In this document: in pieces, positions 17,260-26,710 of the stretch
How positions within the stretch are numbered: the stretch's first letter is position 1
Layout: each line of letters opens with the position of its first letter
NCBI RefSeq assembly: GCF_009823805.1
Contig: NZ_WUEK01000002.1
Span: 62,001 to 126,000, forward strand
Source: Nocardioides flavescens
Lineage (GTDB): Bacteria; Actinomycetota; Actinomycetes; Propionibacteriales; Nocardioidaceae
Direction: 5' to 3'
Length of the DNA stretch: 64,000 nucleotides
Position numbers and translations under genes: made by a program
Notes under the pieces: generated by a model
The model's input: the letters and a program-made list of their open reading frames with translations, nothing else
Databases searched by the model: none
What the model was told of the DNA's origin: nothing

Positions 17260-19014
17260 GTGAGCCGGCGTCGGGTCGAGGAGGTCGCCCTCGTCGCCTG
17301 GTCGGTCCTCCTCGCGGCGGTGACCCTCGGACCGGCGCTCGCACCCGGTGCGCTCGAGCTGCGCGACATGGTCTGGGTGCCCGACCTGCGTTTGTCGGGT
17401 GACGCGCTCGGCTTCGGTTCCGGGCTGCCCCGTGCGGTGCCGTCGGACGCGGTCGTCGCGGTTCTCGACGAGGCGGTGCGCGGCGAGCTGCTCCAACGGC
17501 TCGTCCTGTTCTGCGGGTTGGCCGGGGGAGGGCTCGGGGTCGCGCGCCTGCTCGGACCGGCGGCTGCCACGGTGGCTCGTTTCGCGGCGGTGACCCTGTA
17601 CGTCTGGAACGCCTGGGTGCTCGAGCGGCTCCTGATGGGCCAGTGGCCCGTGCTCGTGGGCTGCGCGGTGCTGCCGTGGGTGGTGCTCGGCACTCGCGAC
17701 TGGGCGGGGCGTCGCCGGCTGTCGCCGTTCCTGCTGGTGCTGCTTCCCCTCGGCAGCCTGAGCGCGAGCGCGGGGCTGGTGACGGCCGTCGGGCTGCTGC
17801 TCTCCCTGCACGACGCTGGCCGTCGTCGGCTGGGCGGTGCTCTGCTGCTCGTCGTCGCCGCCAACGCGCCGTGGATCGCGTCGGGGCTGCTCCACGCCGC
17901 CGATGCCACCTCGGATCCGCGCGCGGCCGAGGTCTTCGCTCTGCACCGCGAGGGGGGCGTCCCGGCGCCGCTGGCCGCGCTGACCCTGGGCGGGATCTGG
18001 AACGCCGACGTCGTTCCCCTCGAGCGGACGGGGCTGCTCGGGTGGGCGGCGCTCGTGGTGCTGTGCGGCCTGGCCGCGGCCGGCGCCGGCGTCTGGTGGC
18101 GGCGGACGTCGAGTCCGCTGCGCACCGCCCTCGTCGGTTGCTGGTGCGTCGGGGCCGGACTGGCCCTTCTGACCTGGGCCGCGCCCGGCGTCGTCGGTTG
18201 GGCCGCGGCCCACGTGCCGGGTGCGGGGGTCATCCGGGACGGAGCCCGCCCGTTGGTGCTGTGTGCCCCGCTCCTGGCCGTGCTCGTCGGCTCCGGGGTG
18301 GAGCTGGTCCTGCGCCGCCTGCAGGGCCCACCACGCGTCGTGCTCGCCGTCGCTGCGGTGCTCCTGCCCGTCGCGCTCCTGCCCTCGCTCGCCTGGGGTG
18401 CCGGAGGCTCGCTGAGGCCGACTACCCTCCCCGCGGCGTACGCCGAGGCACGGGACCTCCTGGCCGACGGGCAGGGCGACGTCCTCCTGCTGCCGCTCAG
18501 CAGCTACCGCGCACCGGTCTGGAACGGCGGCCGCCCGGTCCTGGACCCGCTCGCCCGCTACCTTGCGCGCGACCCCGGATCCAGCGTGGTGGCCAGTGAC
18601 GTGCTGGTGGTCGACGGCGTCCCGCTCGCGGGCGAGGACCCGCGGGTCGCGTCCGCGGCAGGAGCGCTGGCGGCCACCTCGCCGGAGCTGCGCGCACGTG
18701 GGCTGGCGGCGATCGGCATCGGAGCCGTCGTCACGGACCTCGCCGCGCCGGGCGCTGAGCGAGCGCCGGCGGTCGCGGGCGACGTGCTCCTCGACGGGAC
18801 GGGCCCGTCCGAGGGGCTCCGCGTCGTCTCGCTCCACCACGTGCAGGTCCGTGAGGTCCCGATCGCGTGGGTCGTGGTCATGGGCCTCGCCTGGGTGCTC
18901 TTCCTCGCCCTGCCGGTCGGCTCGGTCGCGCTCGTCGCGGTCCGTCGCGGGGCGTGGTGGCGCGGCCGGCGCCCGCCTCGCCGGGGCGTGCGGGAACGAC
19001 CTCGCGACGTGTAA
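17260..19014 (+). CDS. Large polytopic membrane protein, probable GT-C-like
   Basis: A 584-residue membrane protein with roughly eleven hydrophobic segments in residues 1-400 and a hydrophilic external domain of ~170 residues, then a final membrane helix near 545-565 and a basic tail. After the first helix there is a short loop ELRDMVWVPDLRLSGDALGF, in the position where GT-C glycosyltransferases keep acidic catalytic residues. It resembles in size and location the uncharacterised membrane protein Rv0226c of M. tuberculosis; this is from memory. GTG at 17260 follows GCAGG closely. It lies 29 bases upstream of the DUF2613 gene and probably forms an operon with it. Confidence 0.72.
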   Translation: MSRRRVEEVALVAWSVLLAAVTLGPALAPGALELRDMVWVPDLRLSGDALGFGSGLPRAVPSDAVVAVLDEAVRGELLQRLVLFCGLAGGGLGVARLLGPAAATVARFAAVTLYVWNAWVLERLLMGQWPVLVGCAVLPWVVLGTRDWAGRRRLSPFLLVLLPLGSLSASAGLVTAVGLLLSLHDAGRRRLGGALLLVVAANAPWIASGLLHAADATSDPRAAEVFALHREGGVPAPLAALTLGGIWNADVVPLERTGLLGWAALVVLCGLAAAGAGVWWRRTSSPLRTALVGCWCVGAGLALLTWAAPGVVGWAAAHVPGAGVIRDGARPLVLCAPLLAVLVGSGVELVLRRLQGPPRVVLAVAAVLLPVALLPSLAWGAGGSLRPTTLPAAYAEARDLLADGQGDVLLLPLSSYRAPVWNGGRPVLDPLARYLARDPGSSVVASDVLVVDGVPLAGEDPRVASAAGALAATSPELRARGLAAIGIGAVVTDLAAPGAERAPAVAGDVLLDGTGPSEGLRVVSLHHVQVREVPIAWVVVMGLAWVLFLALPVGSVALVAVRRGAWWRGRRPPRRGVRERPRDV

Positions 19015-19043
19015 CCTGGAACCCGTTCTGAGGAGGACTGTCT

Positions 19044-19199
19044 GTGGGCACTGTCATCACCACGTTCGTCTCGATGCTGGTCGGGGGCGCCGTCGCCGCC
19101 GTCACCGTCGTGGGTGTCGTGAACTCGCAGACCACCGCGCCCGACAAGACGCCGGTCAGCGTCAACGCGCCGGCCATCGACTACGGCTCGACCAACTGA
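19044..19199 (+). CDS. DUF2613 family small secreted/membrane protein (51 aa)
   Basis: Too short for many gene finders but clear: GAGGAGGA lies 7 bases before the GTG, and the product is a single membrane helix (TFVSMLVGGAVAAVTVVGVV) followed by about 25 polar residues ending in AIDYGSTN, predicted outside. I assign it to DUF2613 from its size and pattern; the M. tuberculosis member Rv0236A lies next to aftD, and here the AftD-like gene is 2.1 kb downstream. Function unknown; a small partner of an envelope glycosyltransferase is a reasonable guess. It follows the membrane protein gene on the same strand. Confidence 0.8.
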   Translation: MGTVITTFVSMLVGGAVAAVTVVGVVNSQTTAPDKTPVSVNAPAIDYGSTN

Positions 19200-19206
19200 C
19201 CCCGTC

Positions 19207-19227
19207 CTGACGCCTGGCCCGCGTCAG
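19207..19227 (+). terminator. Possible terminator after DUF2613 gene
   Basis: 7-bp arms CTGACGC/GCGTCAG with a 7-base loop begin 8 bases after the stop codon. Weak but well placed. Confidence 0.4.
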
Positions 19228-19294
19228 AGGTCCGCGACCCTCTACTCGGGCCCGGTGTCGCAGGTCTTCACGGGGCTCGTCCCCGGGCGATCGC

Positions 19295-20470
19295 TCACGA
19301 GCTCGGTCGCGCACTCAGCTCGTCGGGGTCCTGGGCGTCGACGAGCCTGCCGTCGAGGGCGCTGACGAGGACGAGCGCGAAGGAGAGCTGAGCGTGGCTC
19401 CAGGAGAAGGCGTGGCTCATCTCGTAGGCCCCGTCTCCCAACCGCTGCCGCCGTTCGTGGTCCTCGAGCAGGTCGCCCAACGCCGCCACGAAGCCGACCT
19501 GGTCCTCGACGAGCAGACCGGACCAGCCGTCACGCACCGACTCGCGAGTGCCCCCGGCGCTCGAGTACGCGACGGTGGGCGTACGGTGCATCCCGGCCTC
19601 GCCGATGACCAGGCCCCACCCCTCTTTGAGCGAGGGCAGAGCCAGCACCCACGCTCGCTCGTAGACCTCGTGCTTGCGCGCCTCGTCGACCTGGCCCTCC
19701 CACACCACGAGGTCCTCGGCATCGCGGGCCACGACGTGCTCGCGCAGCTCCGCCTCCCACCACCCGCTGCCCACCACGTGCAGACGGATGCCCGGGAGAC
19801 GTCCTCGCAGGGCCACCACGGCGTCCACCGCGTGCTCCACCTGCTTGTGGGGGACCAGCCGTCCCACGACGGCGACGACCGGGTGACCCGCCTTGCCCGA
19901 CGTGACCGGTGTCGACGGGTCCGTGCCGTTGTGGACCACCGCGATGCGCGGGCCGCGGACCCCGAGGGTCCGCAGCTCTGCGCGCGTGGCGCGCGAGACC
20001 GCGACGTACTGGTCACGCCGGTAGAGCCACGGCGCGATGCGACTCTCGATGAACCAGCCGACCCGGCCGGTCACGCCGGGGTAGACGACGGGCCACTGCT
20101 CACGGTGGACGTGGTGGACCAGCACCACGACGGGGCGACGCGTGACCAGTCGGGAGAAGAACGGCAGTCCGTTCTGCACGTCGACCACCACGTCGGGCTC
20201 ACCGAGGTCGCCGCGGCGCAGGGCTCGCATGCCGTGGAGGTAGACGCTCAGCTTGGTGCCCCGACGCACGTAGCGCACCCCGTCGACGATCTCCTCCGGC
20301 GGCGCGGCAGCGTGCGCAGCGCAGAACACCGTGACCTCGGCGCCGGCAGCGACCAGGCCGGCCGCGACGACCTCCAAGAAGCGCTCCGCGCCGCCGCCCT
20401 CGGGGTTGCGGGTGTCGCGCCAGCTCAGGAACACGACACGTCGTCCGCGCAGCGCCGTCACGTCGTCCAC
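19295..20470 (-). CDS. Glycosyltransferase family 4 protein
   Basis: A 391-residue GT-B fold enzyme using a nucleotide sugar. N-terminal Rossmann half: RRVVFLSWRDTRNPEGGGAE with the glycine-rich loop, and LVHHVHREQWPVVYPG. C-terminal half: VAVVGRLVPHKQVEHAVDAV, SLKEGWGLVIGEAGMHRTP with the E-x7-E retaining motif, and GWSGLLVEDQ. It resembles Rv0225 of M. tuberculosis in type and context. The GTG at 20470 lies 7 bases after a TAACCT box on the reverse strand, so the message may be leaderless. It is divergent from the methyltransferase gene at 20527, with back-to-back promoters in 56 bases. Acceptor unknown. Confidence 0.88.
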   Translation of the reverse strand: MDDVTALRGRRVVFLSWRDTRNPEGGGAERFLEVVAAGLVAAGAEVTVFCAAHAAAPPEEIVDGVRYVRRGTKLSVYLHGMRALRRGDLGEPDVVVDVQNGLPFFSRLVTRRPVVVLVHHVHREQWPVVYPGVTGRVGWFIESRIAPWLYRRDQYVAVSRATRAELRTLGVRGPRIAVVHNGTDPSTPVTSGKAGHPVVAVVGRLVPHKQVEHAVDAVVALRGRLPGIRLHVVGSGWWEAELREHVVARDAEDLVVWEGQVDEARKHEVYERAWVLALPSLKEGWGLVIGEAGMHRTPTVAYSSAGGTRESVRDGWSGLLVEDQVGFVAALGDLLEDHERRQRLGDGAYEMSHAFSWSHAQLSFALVLVSALDGRLVDAQDPDELSARPSS

Positions 20471-20475
20471 CCGGT

Positions 20476-20519
20476 GAAGGTTACGGGCTGGCGGCTGTCG
20501 TGATACCGCCCGGTAACCT
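20476..20519. promoter_or_regulatory. Divergent leaderless promoter pair
   Basis: A TAACCT -10 box faces left (reverse strand, 7 bases before the GTG at 20470) and another TAACCT at 20514-20519 faces right, 7 bases before the GTG at 20527. Both genes would be transcribed as leaderless messages from one short intergenic segment. Confidence 0.5.
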
Positions 20520-20526
20520 CCGCGAC

Positions 20527-21285
20527 GTGTCTGCCCAGCCCCGCACCGCACGTCGTTGGCGACCCGGTCTGCGCCGCTCCGTGCGTCTGCTGCGTGAGTT
20601 CCGCTACGAGCAGCCCGACCCGGCGCGCTTCTACACCGCGCTCGCCGAGGACTCGGTCGCCCAGCTCAGCGAGTACGCCGACCTCTCAGGTGCCCGCTTC
20701 CTCGACGTCGGGGGCGGGCCGGGCTACTTCCGCGACGCCTTCACCCGCGCGGGCGCGACCTACCTCGCGCTGGACTCCGATGTCGGAGAGCTCTCCGGTC
20801 TCGGCGAGATCGCCGAGGGCACTGTCGTCGGCTCCGGCATGCGGCTGCCGTTCCGCGACGACGCGGTCGACGTCTGCTACTCCTCCAACGTCCTGGAGCA
20901 CGTGCCGGACCCCTGGCGGATGGCCGCCGAGATGGTGAGGGTGACGCGACCGGGCGGCACGGTCGCGATCTCCTACTGCGCCTGGTGGGGTCCGTGGGGC
21001 GGCCACGAGACCTCGCCGTGGCACTACCTCGGCGGGCACCGGGCCCGACGTCGCTACGCCCGCCGGCTCGGGGTGCAGCCCAAGAACAGGTACGGCGAGT
21101 CACTGTTCACCATCACCGTCGGAGCCGGCCTGCGCTGGGCCCGGCAGCAGGGCGAGCTCGGAACGGTCGACGTCGTCGACGTCCTCCCGCGCTACAACCC
21201 CCGCTGGTCGTGGTGGCTGCTGCGGGTCCCGGTCGTGCGGGAGGTGGTCACGTGGAACCTCGTCCTCGTGCTCCGCAAGAGATGA
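20527..21285 (+). CDS. Class I SAM-dependent methyltransferase
   Basis: A 252-residue soluble methyltransferase. Motif I is ARFLDVGGGPGYFRDAF, the acidic end of beta2 is LALDSDVGEL, and the motif II/III region is DVCYSSNVLEHVPDPWRM followed by RVTRPGGTVAISY. The C-terminus VREVVTWNLVLVLRKR is hydrophobic and may touch the membrane. It resembles Rv0224c of M. tuberculosis by context. GTG start with a TAACCT box 7 bases upstream. It overlaps the AftD-like gene by 4 bases (ATGA), so both are translated together, implying that it methylates the same glycan or its lipid carrier. Confidence 0.88.
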   Translation: MSAQPRTARRWRPGLRRSVRLLREFRYEQPDPARFYTALAEDSVAQLSEYADLSGARFLDVGGGPGYFRDAFTRAGATYLALDSDVGELSGLGEIAEGTVVGSGMRLPFRDDAVDVCYSSNVLEHVPDPWRMAAEMVRVTRPGGTVAISYCAWWGPWGGHETSPWHYLGGHRARRRYARRLGVQPKNRYGESLFTITVGAGLRWARQQGELGTVDVVDVLPRYNPRWSWWLLRVPVVREVVTWNLVLVLRKR

Positions 21286-24200
21286 CCGCGACGGAGTCGA
21301 GTGCGCTCCGGGGCAACGGGCGCACCCGGTTCCGGCTGGCTGCGGCGTGCGTGGTGCTCCTCGCCGTGGCGTTGGTGCAGGAGCCGGGGCTGCTGGTGCC
21401 GGACACCAAGTTCGACCTCGTCGCGGCACCGGGGGAGTTCCTGCGGCGCGCCCTGCACCTCTGGGACGCCGAGGGCGCCTTCGGGCAGCTGCAGAACCAG
21501 GCCTACGGCTACCTGTGGCCGATGGGACCCTTATTCTGGGTCGGGGACCTCGTCGACCTGCCAGGGTGGCTGGTCCAGCGCCTGTGGCTGTCACTCGTGC
21601 TCGTCGTCGCCTTCCTGGGCGCGGCCCTGCTGGTGCGTGCGCTCGGGGTGCGCTCCGACCTGGCCACCGTGCTCGCAGGCCTCGCCTTCGCCCTCTCGCC
21701 GAGGATGCTGACCACCCTCGGTCCGATCTCCATCGAGGCCTGGCCCGGCGCGCTCGCGCCGTGGGTGCTGCTCGCCCTCGTGCGAGGCTCCGAGTGCGGC
21801 TCACCGCGCCGCTGGGCGGCCATCGCCGGACTGGCGGTCGGGGCGGTCGGCGGCGTCAACGCTGCGGCGACGTTCGCGGTGGTGCCCCTCGGGGTCGTCT
21901 GGCTGCTGACCCGCACTCCGGGTCCCCGTCGGCGCGCGCTGATGCTGTGGTGGCCGGTCTTCACGCTGCTGGCGACCGGGTGGTGGCTGGTGCCGCTGTT
22001 CGTGATGGGCACCTACAGCCCACCGTTCCTCGACTACATCGAGACCTCGTCGGTGACGACACTGCCCACCACCGTGTGGGACGTGCTCCGCGGCACGTCC
22101 AACTGGGTCCCCTACGTCGATGCGAGCTCGCGAGCCGGCAACGACCTCATCACGACGCCCTACCTCGTGCTCGACAGTGCGGTGGTGCTGGCCGTCGGCG
22201 TCATCGGCCTGCTGGACCGGCGTACGCCGCAGCGGGCGTTCCTGGGACTCTCCGTTCTCCTCGGCGTCCTCATGGTGGGTGCGGGGCACCAGGGCTCGAC
22301 CGCGGGCTGGTTCTCGGGCGACCTGTCCGCCCTCCTCGACGGCGCGCTCTCACCCCTGCGCAACGTCCACAAGTTCGACCCCGTCGTCCGGCTGCCTCTC
22401 GTCATCGGACTCGCCTTCTTCGTCGATCGGACCCGGAGCGGTGAGCGCCGCACCCGGCCCGTCGCCGAACGTGTCAACTCGATGGTGCTGGCCGGCGTGG
22501 TCGTGCTCGCGGTGGCCGGCGCCTCGGTGCCCGCCGTCGTCGGCCGCATCGCACCGGCTGGCGGCTTCGCCGCGGTGCCGGCGTACTGGCAGCAGACGGC
22601 GTCGTGGCTCGCACGGGAGGCTGACGGGACGACGTTGGTGGTCCCGGGCACCTCCTTCGGCACCTACGTGTGGGGCGACCCGCGCGATGAGCCGATGCAG
22701 TACCTCGCGACCTCGCCCTGGGCGGTGCGCAACGTCATCCCGCTCGCGCCCCCGGGCGGCATCCGGATGCTGGACGCCTTCGAGGACCGGCTGGCCCAGG
22801 GTGAGGGCTCGCCGGGCCTGGCCTCGGCCCTCGCCCGCGCAGGCGTCGAGCACGTCGTGGTGCGCAACGACCTGGAGCGCGGGAGCGATGTGCCCGACCC
22901 CGTGCTCGTCCACCAGGCCCTCGTCCAGTCCGGGCTCGAGCGGGTCGCCGACTTCGGACCCACGGTGGGTGGCGACGCGGTGCTGGCGTCCGGCACCTCG
23001 GCGGACCCGGCCACGGGTGGCAGCGCGGATGCGGTCGAGGCAGGCAGCGGCGGCCCGACCGCACCCCGGGTGCTCGCCAACGACGGCTGGCAGGCCCCCT
23101 ACCCCGCGGTCGAGGTCTACGCCGTGCCGGAGCGCGCCGCGACGGCCGTGAGCGCCGCGGAGGTCGCCGTCGTCGCGGGCGGTCCCGAGGACCTCCTGGA
23201 CCTGCAGGACCTGGGCGTGCTCGACGACCGGCCGGCGGTGCTGGCCGGCGACCTGGACCCCGAGCTCGTCGACGCCCTCGGTGTCGGTCCCGGGCGAGTC
23301 GTGCTCACCGACGGGCTCCGCGACCGCGAGCGCTTCTTCGCCCGCATCCACGACGGCGCCTCGGCTGCGCTCACCTCCGGTGACACGCCGCAGACCGGCA
23401 ACCCGACCCGGGACTACCTCGTGCCCGGAGCCGACCGCTGGTCCACCCGGGTCCAGCTCACGGGGGCGCGTCGCATCGTCGCGAGCTCGTCACGCTCCTC
23501 CGCGGTCGCGCTCGGTGGTGCGGTGCGGGGCGACCTGCCCTACGCCGCGGTGGACGGCGACCCCGACACCCAGTGGGTCTCGGGTGCGGGCCGGACCGAC
23601 CGGGCCTCGTGGCGCGTCGACCTCACCGACCCTCGCGACGTCGACGAGGTGGAGCTGCGGGGCGGCGCGGACGCCGCCGACAACCAGCAGGTGGAGGTCG
23701 TGACGCAGGCGGGGACCTCCGGGGCGGTCGACCTCCCGAGCGGCACCACCCGGCGTGTCCCGGTGCCCGCGGGAACCACCGGCTGGGTCGAGGTCCGAGA
23801 CGCCTCACCCGACGGCGGCCGCCAGCTCGCCCTCGCCGACGTCGGCGTCGACGGCCTGCAGGTGGAGCGTGCGCTCCGGCTCCCGTCCCTCCCGGAGTCC
23901 TGGGGCGACCCCGCGGCCGTGGTGCTGCGGGCCGACCTCGACGACCGCCGCGGCTGCGTCGACGTGGGCGGTGACGTGCGCTGCGCGACAGGACGCGACC
24001 AAGCCGCCGAGGAGTCCTCGGGGATCGACCGAGTCGTGCCACTGGCGAGCGCCGACAGCTTCGGCACGGACCTCCTGGTCCGACCGCGTGCGGGCGCGGC
24101 ACTCGACGACCTCACCCTCGCGTCGCAGCCCGTCTCGATCGCCGCCTCGTCGCTCGCGGTCCCCGACCCGCGGGCCGGGCCCGTCTCGGCCGTCGATGGC

Positions 24201-25580
24201 AACCGCTCGTCGACCTGGTACGCCGCGACCGACGACCTGCGACCGTCTCTCGACGTGCGCTGGCTCGGTAGCAAGCGCATCAGTGGCATCAAGATCGGGC
24301 TCGACCGCGACGCATCGGCACGCCGTCCGCTGCGAGTCCGCATCGACTCGGGGGACCAGACGCGAGTCGTGGCGCTCGACGAGCGCGGCCGTGCGTCGTT
24401 CCGTCCCCTCGTCACCAGCGCCGTCTCGGTCCAGGTCCTCCAGGCGGACGTGACCCAGAGCCTCGACTTCGCCGCGCAGGCGCGCCCCATCGGCATCGGG
24501 GTGAGCACACTCCGGTTGCGCGGACTCGACTATCTGCCCCTCGGTCTGTCGGCCGATCGGCGCGACCTCGGCTGCGGCAGCGGCCCCGACCTCCTCGTCG
24601 ACGAGACGGCCCGGCTCACAGCCGTCCAGGCCGCGCCCAGCGAGCTGCTCGCAGGGCGCGAGGTTCCGGCGCGTGTCTGTGCCGGAGGGGCGGTCGTCGG
24701 TGACCCCGCGCCCACCGTCAGCAGTGCCGTGGAGCTGCCTGCGGGTGACGTGCGGATCGTCAGCCGACCCGATGGTGCGTTCGAGACTGCCTCCCTCGTG
24801 CTGTCCTCACGGAGCGCCACCGGACCCGCCGCCGCGGACACCACGGCGGCAGAGCTCGCCACCGGTCCCGACAGCCGGACCGTCCGACCTGGCGACGACG
24901 CGGCGGTCGTGGTGCTCCGACAGAACGTCAACGCCGGCTGGCAGGCCACCCAGGGCGGACGACGGCTCCTGCCCGTCACCGTCGACGGCTGGCAGCAGGG
25001 TTGGGTGCTGCCCGGAGGCGACACGGCGGGCGCTTCCGTGCGGGCGCGGTTCGCACCGGACACCGCCTACCGCTGGGGTCTGCTCCTCGGTCTCTGCGCG
25101 CTGTTCGCGCTCGCGGCCGGCGTCGGTTGGTCGTTGCGACGTCGGCGGGGCCGGCCCGACGGTCCTCCGCCGGTGTCCGAGCGTCGGTTGCCGGTAGTCG
25201 TCGCGGGGCCGGTGGCGCTCGTCGGTGGGGGACTGGTGGCGGGGTGGCCCGGGCTGCTCGTCGCCGCGGGTGTCGTGGCCGTCGTGGGTCTCGGCACGGC
25301 GCTCGGCCGGCTCAGCCCGGCGTACGTCTCGCTCCGCGGTCCCTGGCGGGAGCTGATGCCCTGGCTGTGTGCGGCCCCGTGTCTTCTCGCCGGGGCGGCG
25401 TACGCTGTGCGGCCCTGGGGTGGCGCGTCCGGCTGGGCCGGTGCGTCGGCCTGGCCGAGCTACCTGGCGCTGGTGCCGCTGCTCGCCGTGGTCGTCGTGG
25501 CCGGGTGGGACGACCTCGCGACGCGTGCGGAGCGGCGTCGTTCCTCCCAGAGGAGCACGGGGCGCTCCACCACGCGGTAG
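21282..25580 (+). CDS. AftD-like alpha-(1->3)-arabinofuranosyltransferase family protein (DUF3367)
   Basis: A very large (1432-residue) membrane enzyme. Residues ~20-420 are a GT-C core of about ten helices, with acidic residues in the first external loop (VPDTKFDLVAAPGEFLRR). Residues ~440-1250 are external and include two F5/8-type C discoidin modules with characteristic A-V-D-G-x-x-x-T-x-W patterns: VDGDPDTQWVSG near 755 and VDGNRSSTWYAA near 970. Four or more helices close the protein. In mycobacteria AftD adds arabinofuranose to arabinogalactan and lipoarabinomannan; in a non-mycolate organism the acceptor must differ. Start ATG 21282 overlaps the methyltransferase stop. Its last 121 bases overlap the acyltransferase gene on the other strand. 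Confidence 0.88.
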   Translation: MTATESSALRGNGRTRFRLAAACVVLLAVALVQEPGLLVPDTKFDLVAAPGEFLRRALHLWDAEGAFGQLQNQAYGYLWPMGPLFWVGDLVDLPGWLVQRLWLSLVLVVAFLGAALLVRALGVRSDLATVLAGLAFALSPRMLTTLGPISIEAWPGALAPWVLLALVRGSECGSPRRWAAIAGLAVGAVGGVNAAATFAVVPLGVVWLLTRTPGPRRRALMLWWPVFTLLATGWWLVPLFVMGTYSPPFLDYIETSSVTTLPTTVWDVLRGTSNWVPYVDASSRAGNDLITTPYLVLDSAVVLAVGVIGLLDRRTPQRAFLGLSVLLGVLMVGAGHQGSTAGWFSGDLSALLDGALSPLRNVHKFDPVVRLPLVIGLAFFVDRTRSGERRTRPVAERVNSMVLAGVVVLAVAGASVPAVVGRIAPAGGFAAVPAYWQQTASWLAREADGTTLVVPGTSFGTYVWGDPRDEPMQYLATSPWAVRNVIPLAPPGGIRMLDAFEDRLAQGEGSPGLASALARAGVEHVVVRNDLERGSDVPDPVLVHQALVQSGLERVADFGPTVGGDAVLASGTSADPATGGSADAVEAGSGGPTAPRVLANDGWQAPYPAVEVYAVPERAATAVSAAEVAVVAGGPEDLLDLQDLGVLDDRPAVLAGDLDPELVDALGVGPGRVVLTDGLRDRERFFARIHDGASAALTSGDTPQTGNPTRDYLVPGADRWSTRVQLTGARRIVASSSRSSAVALGGAVRGDLPYAAVDGDPDTQWVSGAGRTDRASWRVDLTDPRDVDEVELRGGADAADNQQVEVVTQAGTSGAVDLPSGTTRRVPVPAGTTGWVEVRDASPDGGRQLALADVGVDGLQVERALRLPSLPESWGDPAAVVLRADLDDRRGCVDVGGDVRCATGRDQAAEESSGIDRVVPLASADSFGTDLLVRPRAGAALDDLTLASQPVSIAASSLAVPDPRAGPVSAVDGNRSSTWYAATDDLRPSLDVRWLGSKRISGIKIGLDRDASARRPLRVRIDSGDQTRVVALDERGRASFRPLVTSAVSVQVLQADVTQSLDFAAQARPIGIGVSTLRLRGLDYLPLGLSADRRDLGCGSGPDLLVDETARLTAVQAAPSELLAGREVPARVCAGGAVVGDPAPTVSSAVELPAGDVRIVSRPDGAFETASLVLSSRSATGPAAADTTAAELATGPDSRTVRPGDDAAVVVLRQNVNAGWQATQGGRRLLPVTVDGWQQGWVLPGGDTAGASVRARFAPDTAYRWGLLLGLCALFALAAGVGWSLRRRRGRPDGPPPVSERRLPVVVAGPVALVGGGLVAGWPGLLVAAGVVAVVGLGTALGRLSPAYVSLRGPWRELMPWLCAAPCLLAGAAYAVRPWGGASGWAGASAWPSYLALVPLLAVVVVAGWDDLATRAERRRSSQRSTGRSTTR

Positions 25581-26710
25581 GCGACCTCCGCGGCCACCAC
25601 GGAGCCGAGCAGTGCGAGCAGCCAGATCTCGGGCCCGTGCCCCTCGAAGAGCTCCCAGCCGGTGGTCCACATCACGAGGTGCAGCACCGGGAGGTGGAGG
25701 CAGAAGATGCCGTAGGAGATCCATCCGAGGTGGCGCAGCGGACGGGCGGACGCCGCGCGCGCGTAGGTGCTCCCCTCGGTCGGCCAGATGCCGGTGAGCA
25801 CGACGCTCAGGGCCACGGCGGCGTAGAGCAGATTCTTGACCAGGAGGTCGCCGGTGTCGGGTGCCGTGAACATCGTCGGACCCGCCAAGGGGGTCGCGCT
25901 CACGACGAGCAGCGCCCCCGCCACCGTCCAGCAAGCACCAGGTTGGCCGGCCAGGCGCCGCAGTGCGCGGGTGAGCCGCGTGCCACGGCCGGCGCTGTCG
26001 AGAGCGTGCGCGGCGGCGAGGAGGAGTCCGACGCCGAACCACGTGAGGTAGGACGGCAGCCACTGCAGCGGTGCACCGTCGGTCGCGAGCCGGCCGGCCC
26101 GGGCCGCGCCGTCCACGAGCCACCAGACGTTGAGTGCGGCGAGTCCGAGCAGCACGCTCCAGAAACGTCCCGCACGCCACACCGGCGCGCGCCCCAGCAT
26201 CAACGCCATCAGTGCGGGCAGGCCGAGGTAGAACATCACCTCGGCGGCGAGGCTCCACATCTGGGTGAGTCCAGCAGGGAACAGGGTGCCCGAGATCGTG
26301 TCGAGCATCAGGAGGGTACTGAGCCAGTCGACCGCCCCCAGGCCGGCGTTCTCGTCGATGAACACGAGCGCGACGACGACGGTGACGACGTACAGCGGCA
26401 CGATGCGCAGGAACCGCCGCTGGGCGTAGACGCCGAGCGCCGGTGCGGGCCCGGGTTCGGCCCGCATCGCGGCCACGAGCCAGGGACGAGCAAGCAGGAA
26501 GCCCGACAGCACGAAGAACAGCGCCACCCCCACGTCGAGGCGGGCGAAGAGGGTCCCGAGGACGCCGTGGCGCAGGTAGTCGCCGGACCAGAACGTCGCG
26601 TGCGTGGTGAGCACGGCCAGCGCGCCGACCGCGCGGAGGGTGTCGAGGACCGGGAAGTCGCGCCCGTGGCGCGGCGGGGGCGCGACCAGAGAGGGGGGTG
26701 GGGCGCTCAC
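25460..26710 (-). CDS. Acyltransferase family 3 membrane protein
   Basis: A 416-residue OafA/NodX-type O-acyltransferase with about ten helices. It contains the family's FPVLDTLRAVGALAVLTTHA start with its conserved histidine, the LFFVLSGFLLARPWL segment and RRFLRIVPLYVV with its conserved arginines. It would transfer acetyl or another acyl group to a glycan outside or across the membrane. GTG start shares 4 bases (GTGA) with the upstream GT-C-like gene, so the two form an operon. Its 3' end runs 121 bases into the tail of the AftD-like gene, a convergent overlap. It resembles Rv0228 of M. tuberculosis in type and setting. Confidence 0.87.
   Translation of the reverse strand: MSAPPPSLVAPPPRHGRDFPVLDTLRAVGALAVLTTHATFWSGDYLRHGVLGTLFARLDVGVALFFVLSGFLLARPWLVAAMRAEPGPAPALGVYAQRRFLRIVPLYVVTVVVALVFIDENAGLGAVDWLSTLLMLDTISGTLFPAGLTQMWSLAAEVMFYLGLPALMALMLGRAPVWRAGRFWSVLLGLAALNVWWLVDGAARAGRLATDGAPLQWLPSYLTWFGVGLLLAAAHALDSAGRGTRLTRALRRLAGQPGACWTVAGALLVVSATPLAGPTMFTAPDTGDLLVKNLLYAAVALSVVLTGIWPTEGSTYARAASARPLRHLGWISYGIFCLHLPVLHLVMWTTGWELFEGHGPEIWLLALLGSVVAAEVAYRVVERPVLLWEERRRSARVARSSHPATTTTASSGTSAR

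Noticed and set aside
17146..18840. Long reverse-strand extension of the flippase frame
   Set aside because: Upstream of ATG 17145 it is antisense to the membrane protein gene at 17260 and is low-complexity Gly/Arg/Gln sequence.
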